Positions 10,897 through 20,671 of a stretch of DNA of 64,000 nt are shown here, one piece after another. The first letter of the stretch is position 1, and each line of letters starts with the position of its first letter. The position numbers were made by a program, and so were the translations under genes. The DNA comes from Verrucomicrobiota bacterium (GTDB lineage: Bacteria; Verrucomicrobiota; Verrucomicrobiia; Verrucomicrobiales; Verrucomicrobiaceae): assembly GCA_963204975.1 (NCBI GenBank), contig CAUJJC010000272.1, positions 32,402 to 96,401 on the forward strand, given 5' to 3'. The notes beneath the pieces are model-generated. The model was not told where the DNA came from. It saw only the letters and a list, made by a program, of their open reading frames with translations, and searched no databases.

Positions 10897-11685
10897 TTAC
10901 TTGATCGGCGAGAAATCGACCGCCTTCATGAAGACGGACTTCACACCGCCCTCCTTGATCGTCAGCGGACCATCCTTCTCACTCTCCGCCTTGGCCGCGA
11001 TCCACTCGGGGTCCGCGCGGAAGGCACCGAACGAGGCTTGGGCCGCATCGCGACTGGCGTGGGCGAGGACGTAAATCAGCTGCTTCCCGCCGCCCGTCTC
11101 CGCATCCGTGGGCGACCAGTAACCAATGTGCGTCATCCCATGCTTGGAAAACAAGGCCACCGTGTGCTCGCGGAAGCGCTTGTGCAGCGCGTCCAGCTTG
11201 CCGTCGTTGGTCGTGTAGGTGCGCAGCTCAAACACCCGTTCCCCTCCCGTGCCCGGCTGAATCGCACACGAGTAATCCGTCGCCTTCATGAAGATGGACT
11301 CCGGCTTCGAGGCCAGGATCTTGCCATTCAACTCGCTCGCCTTCGCCGCCGCCTTCCAGTCAGGATCAGCCTGGAAGGCCGCCCAGGAGGCCTTCGCCGC
11401 CTCACGGCTCTTGTGCGCGATCACGTAGATCAGCTTGTTGCTCGCGCCATCAGCCTCATCCATCGGCACCCAGTAGCCGATGTTTTCCATCCCGTGCTTT
11501 TCAAAGAGCTTGCATGTGTGATCGCGGAACCGCTTCAGCAGGTCGGGCAGCTTGCCCTCATTCGTCACGTAAATCCGCAGCTCAAAGGTCCGCGCATCTT
11601 CGGCAGCATGAGTGGCAGCAGTGAAACCCAAAGCCAGGGCCAAAGCCGTGGCGATCCAGTGACGACGAGAGAAGAGCGAATTCAT
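10897..11685 (-). CDS. NIPSNAP family protein with two tandem NIPSNAP-like domains
   Basis: Two copies of FELRIY/TYTTNxGKL...LxKRFRxHTxxLFxKHGMxxIGYW in a signal-peptide protein. Confidence 0.88.
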   Translation of the reverse strand: MNSLFSRRHWIATALALALGFTAATHAAEDARTFELRIYVTNEGKLPDLLKRFRDHTCKLFEKHGMENIGYWVPMDEADGASNKLIYVIAHKSREAAKASWAAFQADPDWKAAAKASELNGKILASKPESIFMKATDYSCAIQPGTGGERVFELRTYTTNDGKLDALHKRFREHTVALFSKHGMTHIGYWSPTDAETGGGKQLIYVLAHASRDAAQASFGAFRADPEWIAAKAESEKDGPLTIKEGGVKSVFMKAVDFSPIK

Positions 11686-11829
11686 GAGTGAGCCCGTCAT
11701 AACGTCTGCCAGAACCGAAACTCGCGAGACAATGCTCCCGCATCGCGTCCGTCACTTTCCCCTTGCCTCGATAGCAATCCTGGAACTTGGAAGCCCTCAC
11801 GAGAAACCGCCAACCCCGACGCCCCGCCC

Positions 11830-12399
11830 ATGTCCGATCCCACCCGCTCCGAGCTTCGTTCCATTCTCCTCGCCAAGTCCGTCAAGACGGGCGACTTCAC
11901 CCTTGCCTCCGGTGCCAAAAGCAACCTCTACGTGGACTGCCGCGTCACCACGCTCGATCCCCGCGGTGCCGTGCTCGTCGGCCAGCAGATGCACAAGCTT
12001 GTGCGCAACGAGGAAGCCAGGCGCGGCGTGAAAGTGGACGCTCTCGGCGGACTCACCATGGGTGCCGACCCCATCTCCCTCTCCACTGCCATGACCAGCA
12101 GCATGGCCGGCGATGCCACCCCGATTCGCTGCTTCGTCGTGCGCAAGGAAGCCAAAGGCCACGGCCGCAGCAAGCGCATCGAAGGCAACTTCCAGCCCGG
12201 CGACAGCGTCGTCGTCGTCGATGACGTCATCACCACCGGCGACAGCACGCTCAAAGCCATCGCCGCCGTCGAAGAAGAAGGAGCCAAGGTCGCCTTCGTC
12301 GTCGTCCTCGTCGATCGCGAAGAGGGCGGCCGCGCCAACATCGAAGGCAAAGGCTACCCCGTGGCCGCCTTGTTCACGAAGACGGAGTTGATTGGGTAG
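11830..12399 (+). CDS. pyrE: Orotate phosphoribosyltransferase
   Basis: PRPP motif VVVVDDVITTGDSTLKAI; GDFTLASGAKSNLYVDCR. Confidence 0.94.
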   Translation: MSDPTRSELRSILLAKSVKTGDFTLASGAKSNLYVDCRVTTLDPRGAVLVGQQMHKLVRNEEARRGVKVDALGGLTMGADPISLSTAMTSSMAGDATPIRCFVVRKEAKGHGRSKRIEGNFQPGDSVVVVDDVITTGDSTLKAIAAVEEEGAKVAFVVVLVDREEGGRANIEGKGYPVAALFTKTELIG

Positions 12400-12530
12400 G
12401 GCACACTACCGGTTGCCCACCTGGTAAATGCCAGGCTCACGTTTGGTGTGTAACATTTAGTCATTCGTCATTCGCCAATCGTCATTTGGCGGGCATTTTA
12501 CGCACCCCTCACCCACGTCCTATTTGCCCC

Positions 12531-13886
12531 ATGCCCCGTGTTTTCATCAAGACCTACGGCTGCCAGATGAACGAGCGCGACTCCGAGCAGGTGTCGCAGA
12601 TGTTCATCGAGCGCGGCTACACGATGACGCGCACAGAGCACGATGCGGACGTGGTGCTGATCAATACCTGCTCCGTGCGCGATCAGGCCGAGCAGAAGGC
12701 GATTGGCAAGATGGGCATGGTGCGGCGTCGGCGCGTGCCGCTGGTCACGGGTTTCATGGGTTGCATGGCACAGAGCCGCGGGGCGGAGCTGCTGGACACG
12801 AAGGTGGACCTGGTGGTCGGCACGCAGAAGTATCATCGCGTGGTGGAATACGTGGAGCAGGTGATCCGCGCGAAGGAAGCGAAGCAGATGGACGACGAGC
12901 GTTTCAGCATCGTCGATGTGGAGGAGGAAACGGAGTCGCAGAACGCGATCCGCGACCATCAGCTCAAGGAGAAGCAAGCCAGCGCCTTCGTCAGCATCAT
13001 GCAGGGCTGCAACATGAAGTGCACCTTCTGCATCGTGCCTTACACACGCGGCGGCGAGCGTGGCCGGCCCATTGCAGACATCGTGGACGAGGTGAAACGC
13101 CTCGCGGATCGCGGTGTGAAGGAAGTCACGTTGCTCGGTCAGATCGTGAATCTGTATGGCCGTCACGAGTTCCCCGTCGTGGATGGCAAGTCGCCGTTCG
13201 TGCAGTTGCTCGAGGCCGTGCATGAGGTCGATGGCATTCAGCGCATCCGCTTCACCAGCCCGCATCCCATTGGCTACAAGAAGGACCTCATCGCTGCCTT
13301 CACGTATCTGCCGAAGCTGTGCGAGCACGTTCACCTTCCGCTGCAAAGCGGTAGCGATGCGATTCTGAAGAAGATGCACCGCCCCTACTCGACGGCGAAG
13401 TTCGAAGAACTCGTCGCGAGCATTCGCGAGGCCCGGCCGGACATCGCGGTGACCACGGACATCATCGTCGGCTTCCCCGGCGAGACGGATGAGCTGTATC
13501 AAGAGACCCGCGCGCTGTGCGAACGTGTGCGTTTTGATAACGCCTTCATCTTCCGCTACTCGAAGCGTCGCGGCACGCCCGCAGCGGAGATGGATGACGA
13601 GCTTCAGCTCAGCGAGCAGGTGAAGGAAGCGCGCAATCAAGACCTGCTCTCCGTGATCAACGAGATCTCGCTGGAAGGCTACGCGAAGCTGGTGGGCACG
13701 AACGTGGAGATCCTCTGTGAAGGCCCGAGCAAGACCAATCCCGACCGCCTCACGGGCCGCACGCGCACGAACAAGATCGTCATCATCGAAGGCAACGATC
13801 AGCGGCACGTCGGCGAGATCTTTGACGTGCGCATCGACCACTGGGAGAACTTCACCCTTTACGGCGATCCGGCACTCTCCGTGTGA
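12531..13886 (+). CDS. miaB: tRNA-2-methylthio-N6-dimethylallyladenosine synthase
   Basis: KTYGCQMNERDSE N-terminus, radical-SAM CNMKCTFCIVPYTRG, C-terminal TRAM-like region; ATG at 12531. Confidence 0.95.
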   Translation: MPRVFIKTYGCQMNERDSEQVSQMFIERGYTMTRTEHDADVVLINTCSVRDQAEQKAIGKMGMVRRRRVPLVTGFMGCMAQSRGAELLDTKVDLVVGTQKYHRVVEYVEQVIRAKEAKQMDDERFSIVDVEEETESQNAIRDHQLKEKQASAFVSIMQGCNMKCTFCIVPYTRGGERGRPIADIVDEVKRLADRGVKEVTLLGQIVNLYGRHEFPVVDGKSPFVQLLEAVHEVDGIQRIRFTSPHPIGYKKDLIAAFTYLPKLCEHVHLPLQSGSDAILKKMHRPYSTAKFEELVASIREARPDIAVTTDIIVGFPGETDELYQETRALCERVRFDNAFIFRYSKRRGTPAAEMDDELQLSEQVKEARNQDLLSVINEISLEGYAKLVGTNVEILCEGPSKTNPDRLTGRTRTNKIVIIEGNDQRHVGEIFDVRIDHWENFTLYGDPALSV

Positions 13887-13889
13887 TTC

Positions 13890-14915
13890 ATGCAGCGCTG
13901 GTGGTCACGACTTCTCTGGTGGAGCTGGGCGCTGATCGTGGTGCTGGTGCTGGCGATGCATCTCTTCGGCCAGCGTTGGTGGTTGGTCGGTGGGCTGGTT
14001 TATGCACCACCGCTGATGTGGATCTGGTTCCTGGCCATCATCGGCCTCGCCTCATGGTGGATGGAGCGAAAACTCGCCTGGGTGTGCCTCGCGACGATGG
14101 GCATTCTGATGGGACCGCTCTGGGAATGGCGCACCCATCGTCCGGTATTCCATCGGTCGGTCTGGCAGAGCCCGCGCACGCTTCGAGTGCTCACCGCGAA
14201 TCGCGGTGACCACCATGGGCACTCGATGGCGGACTTTGTGATCCAGCAGAAGCCCGATGTCATCGCCATCCAGGATGCCATCTACCGGCAAGCCTATGTG
14301 CCCGGCAGCCCTGAATACGCAGGCCTGATCAATCAGAGTCGCGTGGGCGAGTTTCTCCTGCTGAGCCGTTACCCCATTGTCAAAACTCAGCTCCTCCTCA
14401 CCTCGCTGCCTCCCACGCCGGAACGTCCGCGCAATCTCCAGTTCAAGGCTGCCCGCTTCGAGATTGACTGGCATGGGCAGCCGGTCGCGATCTACAGCGC
14501 TCACCTGCCGTCACCACGGCAGTATATTCGAAAAGTGGTTCGAGAACCTTCGCCACTCCATCTTGCCCAGTTGAAACGTCATTGGGCCGAGCATGAAGCC
14601 ATCATCGCTGATCTCACCGAACGAATTGAGGCGGACAACCTTCCGGTCATCGTTCTCGGCGACTGGAACCAGCCCCCCATCGGCCCCAACTACCGACAGC
14701 TCATTCGCAAGCTGCAAGACGCCCACACGCAGGCAGGCCTCGGCTACGGCGCGTCGTTCCCAGGCGACTGGTGGAATCCCTTCACCCTGGGTCGTGTATG
14801 GATGCGCCTCGATTTGATTCTGTGCTCTCGCCAGTGGCGAGTCCTGCGCAGCGAGGCGGAACCTGAAAGCGAAACCCAACACTGCGCCGTCAGCGCCGTG
14901 TTGCAACTGAGGTGA
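13890..14915 (+). CDS. Endonuclease/exonuclease/phosphatase family protein with N-terminal transmembrane helices
   Basis: RVLTANRGDH..., VIVLGDWNQPPIGPNYRQL, multi-TM N-terminus. Confidence 0.82.
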   Translation: MQRWWSRLLWWSWALIVVLVLAMHLFGQRWWLVGGLVYAPPLMWIWFLAIIGLASWWMERKLAWVCLATMGILMGPLWEWRTHRPVFHRSVWQSPRTLRVLTANRGDHHGHSMADFVIQQKPDVIAIQDAIYRQAYVPGSPEYAGLINQSRVGEFLLLSRYPIVKTQLLLTSLPPTPERPRNLQFKAARFEIDWHGQPVAIYSAHLPSPRQYIRKVVREPSPLHLAQLKRHWAEHEAIIADLTERIEADNLPVIVLGDWNQPPIGPNYRQLIRKLQDAHTQAGLGYGASFPGDWWNPFTLGRVWMRLDLILCSRQWRVLRSEAEPESETQHCAVSAVLQLR

Positions 14916-14948
14916 TCCGACGCAAGGCCCGATCATCCGGCGCTGTAA

Positions 14949-17900
14949 TTGTTCCTTGTGATCCCCGCCCTCATCATCGCCGCTGCTGCTGCCACCACCT
15001 CGCCCGACTTCGTCCGCGAGGTGAAGCCGATCTTTGAGAAGCACTGCTACGAATGCCACGGTGCTGAGAAGCAAAAAGGTGGGCTCAGACTTGATGCCAA
15101 GGCCCATGCGCTCAAGGGCGGCGAGGAGCACAAGCCGCTTTGGCTTGCTGGCAAGAGCACCGAGAGCGTGATCGTGCGGTTCGTGTCCGGTCAGGAGCCG
15201 GACATGCAAATGCCGCCGAAGGGCGAGAAGCTCAGCACTGCCGAGATCGAAACCTTGCGCCGCTGGATCGACGCGGGCGCGCACTGGCCAGACGACGGCG
15301 TGGTGCTAAACGATCCGCTCAAGACGCACTGGGCTTTCCAACCGCTCGCGGTCAAGCAGCAGGCAGCACGGAGCATGGATGACTTTGTTCGCGAGAAGCT
15401 CAAGGCGAGCGGTCTCGCGATGTCCGCACCGGCGGATGCGCGCACGTTGATTCGACGGCTGTATCTCGATCTGACTGGATTACCGCCAACACCCGAGCAA
15501 GTCGCCGAGTTTGTCACCGCCCACGACCAGCATCCAGAATCGAGCATCCAGAATCTAGTCACCAAACTCCTCGACTCCCCTCGCTACGGCGAGCGCTGGG
15601 CGCGGCACTGGCTGGATGTGGTGCGCTTCGCGGAGACGGATGGGTTTGAAAAGAACGTCGAGCGACCCAACGCCTGGCGCTACCGCGACTACGTCATTCG
15701 CGCGCTGAACGAGGACAAGCCCTTCGATGCCTTCGTGCGCGATCAGATCGCAGGCGATCAAACCGGTGAAGACACAGCGATGGGTTTCATCGTGGGCGGT
15801 CCGTGGGATGAAGTGAAGAGCCCCGATCCCGTGCTCACCGCACAGCAACGCGCCGATGAACTCAACGACATGGTCGCGACCACGGGCACCGCGTTCCTCG
15901 GCCTCACGCTGCAATGCGCGCGCTGCCACAATCACAAGTTCGATCCCGTGCCGCAGACGGACTACTACAGCATGGCAGCGGTGTTCTCTGGCGTGCTGCA
16001 TGGCGAACGCCCGATCAAGTCCGGCAACAGCGCCGAGCAACTCGCGAAGGCGGCGAAGTTGCGCGAAGAACTGAAACCCATCGAGACCGCGCTCGCGACC
16101 TATGAGCCCAAGGCATCCGCTTTGCGCACGGTGGTGATCAAGCCCGACGATGCCGAGCACACGCAGAAACTCCGTCCCGCGAACACGAAGCGCACCGAGT
16201 ATGAAAAAGGCATCGCGAAGGGGGAGGCCGACTTCGCGGGCACGGCGACGGACATGCCGACGATTGCCGACGGTTACTGGGTCTGGCTCAACGGCAACAA
16301 CGTGGATGATGTCTTCGCGTGGCTGCCGCAGACGGCGGGCAAGTTCCGCGTGTGGGTCTCTTGGGGCAGCGGCTTCCGCTCGCACGATCAGGATGCGCGT
16401 TACGTGCTCGATCTGGACGGTGACTTGAACACCAAGAACGACCAGCGCGAGATCGGCGAGGCGGATCATCGCAAGTTCGCCAACGGCACCGGCGCGATGC
16501 CGAATCGCAAGCTGTGGAGCGGCTTCAAGGACTTGGGCGTGCATGAGGTCGGCGCGAAGTCGAAGCTGCTGCTGCGCGTCGTGGGCGAGGGCTTCCCGAC
16601 GGCGGACATGCTGGTGCTGCAAGAAGATGCGGGCACCGCGAAGCAACCTCATCTGCGCACACCGGTCACGCGCGACGCGAACCGTGAGCGCTTCGATCCG
16701 ACTGAGGCGAAGTTCGTTCGCTTCAGCATCGACGACACCTCTGGTGGCCAGGCGTGCATTGATGAACTCGAGGTTTTCGCCAAGGGAGCGAACGTCGCGC
16801 GTGGAGCGAAGCCATCGACCTCGGGCACGTTGCCGGGCCACGCGATTCATCAGCTCGCGCACATCAACGACGGTCTTTACGGCAACGCGCACAGCTGGAT
16901 CGCCAGCGAACGTCGCAATGCCTGGGTGCAGCTCGAACTCGCGAAGCCGGAGCGCATCGATCACATCGTGTGGAGCCGTGATCGCGGCGACGCACAGCGT
17001 TTTAATGATCGCGTCGCGACGAAGTATCGCATCGAAGCCTCACTCGACGGCAAGGCCTGGCGCACCGTGGCGAGCGGCGATGACCGACTTCCGTATGAAG
17101 CCAAGCCGACGAAGTCCGTGCGCCTGATTAGCAGCGAAGGACTGGCGGCTAGTGAAGCGCAGAAGTTCAGCGAGCTGCGCTCAAAGCAGAAGCAACTCAG
17201 CGAAGCCATCGCCGCAGCAGAGGTGACGCCCGCCGCGTATGCGGGCAAGCTGACCGAGCCGAAGGAAATCCATCGCCTCAATCGCGGCGAGGTGATGCAG
17301 CCAAAGGAAGTCGTGGGCCCTGGCGTGCTGTCGAACTTCGGCCACGCTGTGAAGCTCAGCGACAAGGCAACCGATGCGGAGCGTCGCAAAGCGCTCGCCG
17401 ATTGGATCGCTGATCCGCGCAACCCGCTGACTGCGCGCGTGATCGTCAATCGTGTGTGGGCATGGCACTTCGGCGAGGGCATCGTGGGCACGCCGAGCGA
17501 CTTCGGTGTGAATGGCGCAAAGCCCACGCATCCTGAACTACTCGACTGGCTGGCGCGCGAGTTCATCGCCAGTGGCTGGAGCTTGAAGAAGCTGCACCGC
17601 CTCATCTGCTCCAGCGCGACCTATCAGCAGGCCAGCACGCCGAACGCTGCCGCGATGAAGGTGGATGCGCAGTCGCGATTACTCTGGCGCTTCCCGCCGC
17701 GTCGCCTGGAGGCCGAGCCGCTGCGCGATTGCATCCTCGCCGTGACGGGCAAGCTCGACATCACGATGGGCGGCCCCGGCTTCAGCTTGTTCGAGGCGAA
17801 CAAGAACTACGTGCGCGTCTATAACCCGAAGACCGAGTTCGAGACCGGCGACTTCCGCCGCATGATCTACTGGTCCAAGCCGCGCATGAGACTCGACGAC

Positions 17901-18212
17901 ACGTTCGGTGTCTTCGACTGCCCCGACGCCGGCCAGGTGCAGCCGAAGCGCACACGCTCGACCACACCGCTGCAAGCGCTCAGCCTGCTCAACAGCCCCT
18001 TCCTCGTGCAGCAATCGGAGGCGTTCGCCGAACGCGTGAAGCACGAGCGCAGTGATGTCTCGTCACAAGTCGCACGCGCGTTTGAGCTGGTCTTCCAGCG
18101 CCAGCCAACCGCTGAGGAACAGAGCAGCGCCTTAGCTCTGGTAAAGAACGACAGCCTGGAAACGCTGTGCCGCGCGCTGCTCAATGCGAACGAGTTCCTT
18201 TATGTGTTTTGA
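14949..18212 (+). CDS. DUF1549/DUF1553 protein with N-terminal PVC-type cytochrome (CxxCH) and internal discoidin (F5/8 C)-like domain
   Basis: CYECHGAEKQKGGLRLD; LYLDLTGLPPTPEQVAEF; CARCHNHKFDPVPQTDYY; discoidin-like ARGAKPSTSG...NAWVQLELAKPERIDHIVWSRD...YRIEASLDGKAWRTVAS. Confidence 0.9.
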   Translation: MFLVIPALIIAAAAATTSPDFVREVKPIFEKHCYECHGAEKQKGGLRLDAKAHALKGGEEHKPLWLAGKSTESVIVRFVSGQEPDMQMPPKGEKLSTAEIETLRRWIDAGAHWPDDGVVLNDPLKTHWAFQPLAVKQQAARSMDDFVREKLKASGLAMSAPADARTLIRRLYLDLTGLPPTPEQVAEFVTAHDQHPESSIQNLVTKLLDSPRYGERWARHWLDVVRFAETDGFEKNVERPNAWRYRDYVIRALNEDKPFDAFVRDQIAGDQTGEDTAMGFIVGGPWDEVKSPDPVLTAQQRADELNDMVATTGTAFLGLTLQCARCHNHKFDPVPQTDYYSMAAVFSGVLHGERPIKSGNSAEQLAKAAKLREELKPIETALATYEPKASALRTVVIKPDDAEHTQKLRPANTKRTEYEKGIAKGEADFAGTATDMPTIADGYWVWLNGNNVDDVFAWLPQTAGKFRVWVSWGSGFRSHDQDARYVLDLDGDLNTKNDQREIGEADHRKFANGTGAMPNRKLWSGFKDLGVHEVGAKSKLLLRVVGEGFPTADMLVLQEDAGTAKQPHLRTPVTRDANRERFDPTEAKFVRFSIDDTSGGQACIDELEVFAKGANVARGAKPSTSGTLPGHAIHQLAHINDGLYGNAHSWIASERRNAWVQLELAKPERIDHIVWSRDRGDAQRFNDRVATKYRIEASLDGKAWRTVASGDDRLPYEAKPTKSVRLISSEGLAASEAQKFSELRSKQKQLSEAIAAAEVTPAAYAGKLTEPKEIHRLNRGEVMQPKEVVGPGVLSNFGHAVKLSDKATDAERRKALADWIADPRNPLTARVIVNRVWAWHFGEGIVGTPSDFGVNGAKPTHPELLDWLAREFIASGWSLKKLHRLICSSATYQQASTPNAAAMKVDAQSRLLWRFPPRRLEAEPLRDCILAVTGKLDITMGGPGFSLFEANKNYVRVYNPKTEFETGDFRRMIYWSKPRMRLDDTFGVFDCPDAGQVQPKRTRSTTPLQALSLLNSPFLVQQSEAFAERVKHERSDVSSQVARAFELVFQRQPTAEEQSSALALVKNDSLETLCRALLNANEFLYVF

Positions 18213-18300
18213 GCTATGAACAAGCCCGTCATCCAACCATCCAGGTTCTTGTCGAGCGTCATCGAGTGCGCCATCGGGCGACGATCAGGTGCGACTTCAG

Positions 18301-18508
18301 TCCTGAAAGGACGCGATAACAAAGCCCAGGGTAAGCGAGGCACGAGCGCAACCCTGGGTCACACGAGCAATGATCGGGGAGCACTGAAAGTGCGAGACAA
18401 CCTTTCGAACTCGACTGCGTTTGTCTCGCCCCTTCAGGGCTCAACACTGGTTTGCGCCATACCCAGGGTTTCACCCTGGGCTTTGTTGTCTCGTCCTTTC
18501 AGGACTCC
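18301..18508. repeat. Inverted pair of intergenic hairpin repeats
   Basis: Plus copy TCCTGAAAGGACGCGATAACAAAGCCCAGGGT...ACCCTGGGT...GCACTGAAAGTGCGAGACAA (18301-18401); minus copy from 18419 reads TCCTGAAAGGACGAGACAACAAAGCCCAGGGTGAAACCCTGGGT...GCCCTGAAGGGGCGAGACAA on the complementary strand. Confidence 0.85.
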
Positions 18509-18556
18509 ATCGTTGAAAACTCTGGCAATGCGGTCTCAGCGCAACAGTTCCCAGTC

Positions 18557-20017
18557 ATGAACCGCTTCCAACTTCTCAATCGCCGACACTTCCTGCAGCA
18601 TGCCGTCAGCGGCATGAGCGGCATGGCACTGGCGCAGTTGCTAAATGGTGACGGCTTGCTGAACGCGAACACTTTGCCCGTGCGCCCGAGCATTGATCCC
18701 TCGCAGCCGAATGCGCCACGTGTGCCGCACCTCAGGCCACGGGCGAAGCAGGTGCTGTGCATCTTCTGCTCCGGCGCGCTGAGCCACGTCGATACCTGGG
18801 ACTACAAGCCCGAACTCGTGAAGCGCCACGGCCAGCCGATGCCGGGCTCGGACAAGCTCGTCACCTTCCAAGGCGAGCAGGGGATGCTGACGAAGCCGCT
18901 GTGGGACTTCAAGCCACGCGGCCAGTGCGGCAAGATGATCTCCGACCTGCTGCCCAACATCGCCGAACTCGCCGACGAGATGTGCTTCGTCCACTCGCTC
19001 ACCGCGAAGTCGAACACGCACGGCCCCGCCGAGAACCAGATGAGCACGGGCAGCACGCTCGATGGCTATCCCGGCATGGGCACCTGGGTCACGTATGCCC
19101 TGGGCAGCGAGAACCAGAACCTGCCTGCCTTCGTCGCGATCCCCGATCCGCGCGGCGTGCCGCAAGTCGGCCCCAACCACTGGAACAGCGCGTTCCTGCC
19201 CGCCGTGTTCCAAGGCACCGCCTTCAACGCCGACAAGGCGATCCCGCATCTGCAACGTCCGCCCGCGATCAGCGCGAAGTCCGACGTGGCCGCGCGCGAC
19301 TTCTTGCGGTTCCTCAACGACAAGCACCTCGAGCAATTCCCCGGCGACACCGAACTAGCCGCCCGCATCGCGAGCTATGAACTCGCCGCGCACATGCAGA
19401 TCGAAGCCGCCGAGGTCTCTGATTTGAAACGCGAGTCCGCGATCACGCACAGGCTCTACGGCACCGACGATCCCGATCCGAACCGTTCCGGCTTCGCGCG
19501 CAATTGCTTGCTCGCACGTCGCCTCATCGAGAAGGGCGTGCGCTTCGTGCAGCTCTTCAACGGCGCTTATGCCATGGGCGAAGGCGTGGGCAACTGGGAC
19601 GGTCACAAGACCATCGCCACGCAGTATGCGGTGCATGGTCCGATCCTCGACCGCCCCGTGGCCGCGCTGATTCGCGACATGAAAGCCCGCGGCCTGCTAG
19701 AGGACACCGTCATCATGTTCGTCACCGAGTTCGGCCGCATGCCCACCTTCCAGAAGGGAGCCAACGGTCGCGACCACAATCCGAAGGGCTTCACCGCTTG
19801 GTTCGCCGGCGCCGGAGTGAAGAAGGGCTTCAGCTACGGAGCCACCGACGACTTCGGCTACCAGGCCGTCGATCGCGTCAGCAGCATCTACGAACTCCAC
19901 GGCACCCTGCTCCACCTCCTCGGCCTCGACTTCGACCGCCTCAGCTTCTACCACAACGGCCTCGAACGAAAGCTCACCGACGTGCATGGCTCGGTGATTC
20001 ATGACATCATGGCGTGA
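18557..20017 (+). CDS. DUF1501 domain-containing protein
   Basis: MNRFQLLNRRHFLQHAVSGMSGMALAQLL; CSGALSHVDTWDYKPELVKRHGQPMPG; VTEFGRMPTFQKGANGRDHNPKGF. ATG at 18557, after the repeat. Confidence 0.91.
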   Translation: MNRFQLLNRRHFLQHAVSGMSGMALAQLLNGDGLLNANTLPVRPSIDPSQPNAPRVPHLRPRAKQVLCIFCSGALSHVDTWDYKPELVKRHGQPMPGSDKLVTFQGEQGMLTKPLWDFKPRGQCGKMISDLLPNIAELADEMCFVHSLTAKSNTHGPAENQMSTGSTLDGYPGMGTWVTYALGSENQNLPAFVAIPDPRGVPQVGPNHWNSAFLPAVFQGTAFNADKAIPHLQRPPAISAKSDVAARDFLRFLNDKHLEQFPGDTELAARIASYELAAHMQIEAAEVSDLKRESAITHRLYGTDDPDPNRSGFARNCLLARRLIEKGVRFVQLFNGAYAMGEGVGNWDGHKTIATQYAVHGPILDRPVAALIRDMKARGLLEDTVIMFVTEFGRMPTFQKGANGRDHNPKGFTAWFAGAGVKKGFSYGATDDFGYQAVDRVSSIYELHGTLLHLLGLDFDRLSFYHNGLERKLTDVHGSVIHDIMA

Positions 20018-20103
20018 GGAGCCGGTCCGCCTTCACACGACCTTCACTGACAATTCACCGTCGAAGGCTCGCCAGCGTGGGCGCGGCCCCCTAGCGTTCC
20101 TGC

Positions 20104-20616
20104 ATGAACGCATCGAACTTTTCTCAGCCATCCAGGCTCTTCAGACGCATCACGAAGCGCGGCCTCATCCTTGTCGCCGCGCTCGGTCTGCTGGCGCAAA
20201 TCATCGCCTTTGCCTGGTATCGTGGGTTCATTCCTTGCTTCGGAGGGGAGGAGCGCGCTTGTCTGCGCGATGCGTTGAACGTTTGGGCGCTGCCTTCCGG
20301 CCTCACGATCATTGCCTCGGGCATCGACGACAGTTCCATACGTCGCTACGCTTTCGATGCAGAGATCGAATTCCCACCGCAGGCAATGGCAGGACTTTTG
20401 AGGGGGCGAATCTTTACGAGGGAGGGATGGTCTGGCGGGACGAAAAGCATTGGCTGTTCGCGAACGATCCTTCACTACCAAGGCTTCCCAGCCACCGAGG
20501 GCTATTCGTGGCAAAGCCTACCAGGATCGACTCCGTGGGACAGGCCCACCTTGACCTGCACGATTTATCTCAACTCGACACATGATCGCGCTTTGGTTCA
20601 GTTTGTCGCGGAGTGA
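20104..20616 (+). CDS. Hypothetical membrane-anchored protein
   Basis: 170 aa ORF with one N-terminal TM segment (GLILVAALGLLAQIIAFAWY); no family recognised. Confidence 0.55.
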   Translation: MNASNFSQPSRLFRRITKRGLILVAALGLLAQIIAFAWYRGFIPCFGGEERACLRDALNVWALPSGLTIIASGIDDSSIRRYAFDAEIEFPPQAMAGLLRGRIFTREGWSGGTKSIGCSRTILHYQGFPATEGYSWQSLPGSTPWDRPTLTCTIYLNSTHDRALVQFVAE

Positions 20617-20671
20617 ACCACGTTCCGGTCGCCTCACCTGCGCACTTTCAAAGCGATGACTTCTGCCTTCA

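Noticed and set aside
18216-18560. 114-aa plus-strand ORF between DUF1553 and DUF1501 genes
   Set aside because: Lies mostly within the inverted hairpin repeats; codons reflect repeat units (VLKGRDNKAQG, SPLQGS), so it is a spurious ORF.
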